From Sipunculus nudus (Eukaryota > Annelida > Sipuncula > Golfingiida > Sipunculidae), in the NCBI GenBank assembly GCA_026874595.1, contig CM049321.1, positions 19,252,979-19,316,978 of the forward strand: a stretch of DNA of 64,000 nt, in the 5' to 3' direction. The position numbers and the translations under genes were made by a program. Under the pieces are notes generated by a model. That model had not been told where the DNA came from. It saw nothing but the letters and a program-made list of their open reading frames with translations, and made no database searches. Numbering within the stretch: the stretch's first letter is position 1; each line of letters opens with the position of its first letter. Of this stretch, positions 61,332-64,000 are shown in pieces.

Positions 61332-62350
61332 TCTCCACGTGTACGTGCCGTTTCCCTAATGTTGTCTGTAAATCAAGGTACAGCATGGGGGCCACGATTG
61401 CTGTTAGTTGTTTTAATAGACCTGGGCCCTGTTGTAGTAAGAAAATATTTGACCTTATTTCCCCAAAACTAGGGAGATGGGCCCAAGAACACGACTTTGT
61501 CTGTTAGAAAAACAACCTTTTTTGCGACCCTGATGCCTTCCTTACCGGACCAGAGGACCTTTTCTAAGGTTTTATTTTAGTCTCTCTGGGCGGAATGCTC
61601 CCCTTTTCTAACTCCTTGATCCGCCCCTAATGAGTATATACAGTCATTATTATATTCATCCAGCTGTTTGTTAACATCATCTTTCAATTAAAATAATCAA
61701 TAAATGTGGTCACCTTGTTTTGTAACGAGACAGAAAGATGCAAAAACGCAGCTTTAGACAATGTTCGTGACATTTGATACAGCCAGGCATAAAATATACT
61801 ATATAGCCCATGTATAAAAAAAAGTAAACGGACTTTCATAATTTTAGTTAAAATCCTTAAATTTAAACATGACGTTGTCCCATTATTTTTAATGTCCTGA
61901 CAACTGGAAGTAATGGGTATCAGGTTTGGTTTGTTGTGCACGATAATATTGATAAACGAGATCAAGGAAATATATATTTACAGGTAAACCTGCATTTCCC
62001 ATACATTTTACTGATACTCCATGTATAGCACAACAGTATGTATGGTTATTTCATTGCAAATTGACTTCTTCATGTTTTATGAATAAACGGTACACATACT
62101 TTTTCTCTCCTTATAAGTATCCTTTTCACGCGCAGACTTAGCAGACTATCAGACGTTCATAAGTCATACTAAATATTATTTCGTTCAGGTTCTCACAGCT
62201 GTGCCTGGGCTTTGAGGGCTCATTAAAGCCAGTTTCTTCTGTAGTTACGTGTAAGATCCTTTATGTACTGAATGCGTATTGTGTGTTGAGGGATTTCATA
62301 TTAACCTGTGTGGCGGCATGTATTTGATCTATGTGTTGCCCCTGGATACC

Positions 62351-62398
62351 ATCCGGAAACTAAAAAAATCGCTACATGTAGCGATCTTTTTGCCGGAT
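62351..62398. repeat. Short palindromic element
   Basis: The core ATCGCTACATGTAGCGAT (62368-62385) is a perfect 18-bp palindrome. It is flanked by an A-run on the left and a T-run on the right, then by ATCCGG and CCGGAT as outer arms. This could be a tiny inverted-repeat transposon relic or a cruciform-prone site. Confidence 0.7.
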
Positions 62399-62559
62399 AC
62401 GCAATCCGAAGCCCCTTCACGCATGGTGAATCTCACTTCTTTATTTCTCAATACGTGTACCAATTTTATATGCATTCCGCATACCACATTCCGTGCCTAA
62501 GAAATCTTAGCTTTAGCCTGCCAATACATGTATATTCGACTTTACCTGTTTATTACCTC

Positions 62560-62710
62560 CGCTAAGCGGCAGGGGTTATGTTACTGCGTGCATTGGTTTC
62601 GTTTTTGTCTGTTAGCAACATATGTCAAAAAGTTATTGACGGATTTTGATGAAATCTTTAGAATAGCACGGCAATGATCGAAGAAATAATTGATTAAAAT
62701 GTTATACGGC
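62560..62710 (+). repeat. Diverged dispersed repeat, copy 2
   Basis: The second copy of the repeat at 61025-61200, in the same orientation. It starts with the small palindrome CCGCTAAGCGG and continues GGGGTTATGTTACTGCGTGC (first 20 bases). The two copies are substantially diverged, so both are old. Confidence 0.65.
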
Positions 62711-64000
62711 TAACATTCTTGATCCTGGAATATTTTAAAGGAAGAATACTACATTTCTGATAGTTCCATGTGGGAGCAATTAGCTGCCTTGTCGTAGGTC
62801 TGCGCTCTCTGTGTGCTTTTCTAGTTAGGACAGGTTATCCCATATCTAAGTGCAATACTCTCTGTCCAGCTTATGTTTAGGATTTCATTGTCTAACATAA
62901 TCCGAAATTAAAAGGTACACGAATATTTCATTGAGAAAATAAGCAATATACAAAACTAGTTATCCCTTATATAGAATGGCATACTTTATATCATATCGAA
63001 ATAGGTCTGTCAGAAATGTTGTCCAATGGTAAATACAATATCAGCATATAGCAATAGGACAATGATTAACAGAGGTTGGTGGCAACGGTATGTTTTATTA
63101 CTAAAAGGCACGACGCTTTAGTAAACAACTCGTCACGCTGGGGCACTGCCTAAGTGAAGTGAAAGATATACGGGAAATCGAGTACAGTAGCATACTTAAA
63201 GCAACAAACGCTTCTCTGATAAATCAACTGATAATATGACCGAATAACCTTTGCCTATATAAGCGTTTTGTACTTTATACTGTTAATGGCGACATTATAC
63301 ACGGAAAACCCAAATATATATTAATTTATCTCTGTCATTATTATTTTTATATTCTTGTTATGACAAAACTTTCAATGCAAAATCGACAAAAGCTCACCAC
63401 TTAAAATGTATAATATAACGCTGAACGAAAACCCTGTCTTAATTTATAAGGCCATTCTTAGATTGCCCTCTCCTTTTGTTCATAACCTTGTTTATATATA
63501 CGTACTCGTGCAAGCTAAAATATGTGTATATGGGTAATTGTTCAGGAATTATAAGAGGTGACCCCACTATGACTAAGTGTTAAAAACGCCGAGCGGTGAT
63601 AGTTTTCCCAGAATTTTACAGGCGAGTATCGAAAGTGGCTGGCTTGTGTGATATTCAGTATTCGCATGTGTATGTCGAATTCAACTATTGTGTGTGGTAT
63701 TGATAAATTCAAATGTAGCTAATTACTTTTATCGCATTGCAAATAATTGTCCGGCAAAGAAATGGAAATTGCAAAATGAACCTCCCAGGTGAGAAGACTG
63801 GTAATAAAACCGTGAGAGCTTCAGAGTATAGAGGGTGCAACATTCTCATTAAATGTCATGAAGCCACAGCAAAGCGTTTGAATTCCACGACCTTGGCGTG
63901 CGATTAAGGAATACCGTGTTTTACTTATATGTGATATATTTAATTATTACTGGCGAATATCGAATTTCAAATTTTTGCCCAATTTTACGCTCGTGTTATA
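62711..64000. other. Right flank, no supported gene
   Basis: AT-rich sequence in which I recognise no coding region, RNA gene or mobile element. Intergenic or intronic sequence is equally possible. Confidence 0.5.

Overview
The window looks like eukaryotic, probably marine-invertebrate (mollusc-like) genomic DNA. The reasons are AT-rich non-coding flanks, abundant (TA)n(TG)n microsatellites, a non-LTR retrotransposon with separate ORF1 and endonuclease/RT ORF2, a hAT-type element, and about 45 kb of tandem satellite. I find no host gene I can support. The taxon is an inference from general features, not a match.

Layout: 1-1924 is a unique left flank. 1925-32678 is satellite array A (+ orientation, monomer about 179 bp, roughly 170 copies). 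32679-34967 is a hAT-like non-autonomous transposon inserted in a monomer with a perfect 8-bp target duplication. 34968-35120 is the rest of array A. 35121-44424 is a spacer whose core is a full-length but disabled LINE (36032-42011, minus strand), bracketed by two nearly identical direct repeats of 778 and 803 bp. 44425-59180 is satellite array B, the same family in the opposite orientation (about 82 copies), with decayed monomers out to about 59560. 59561-64000 is a right flank with microsatellites, two copies of a dispersed repeat and a short palindromic element.

The main structural story is the satellite. Both arrays carry nested higher-order repeats. Array A has 9-mer (1613 bp), 16-mer (about 2867 bp) and long-range (offsets 10,034 and 23,292 bp) copies. 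Array B has 5-mer (895 bp), 7-mer (1252 bp), 8-mer (1429 bp) and 28-mer (5004 bp) copies. The arrays face each other as inverted repeats, their outer-edge monomers are decayed, and three short motifs occur collinearly in inverted orientation just outside both outer edges. Monomers in both arrays keep a 34-bp dyad (ATCTCTAA, 18 nt, TTAGAGAT) and a GCAAATTTGC palindrome.

The most unusual single observation besides the satellite is the pair of about 780-bp direct repeats around the LINE. They look like an exceptionally long target-site duplication and differ by only two substitutions outside simple repeats, yet the LINE's ORF2 carries a frameshift and an in-frame stop.
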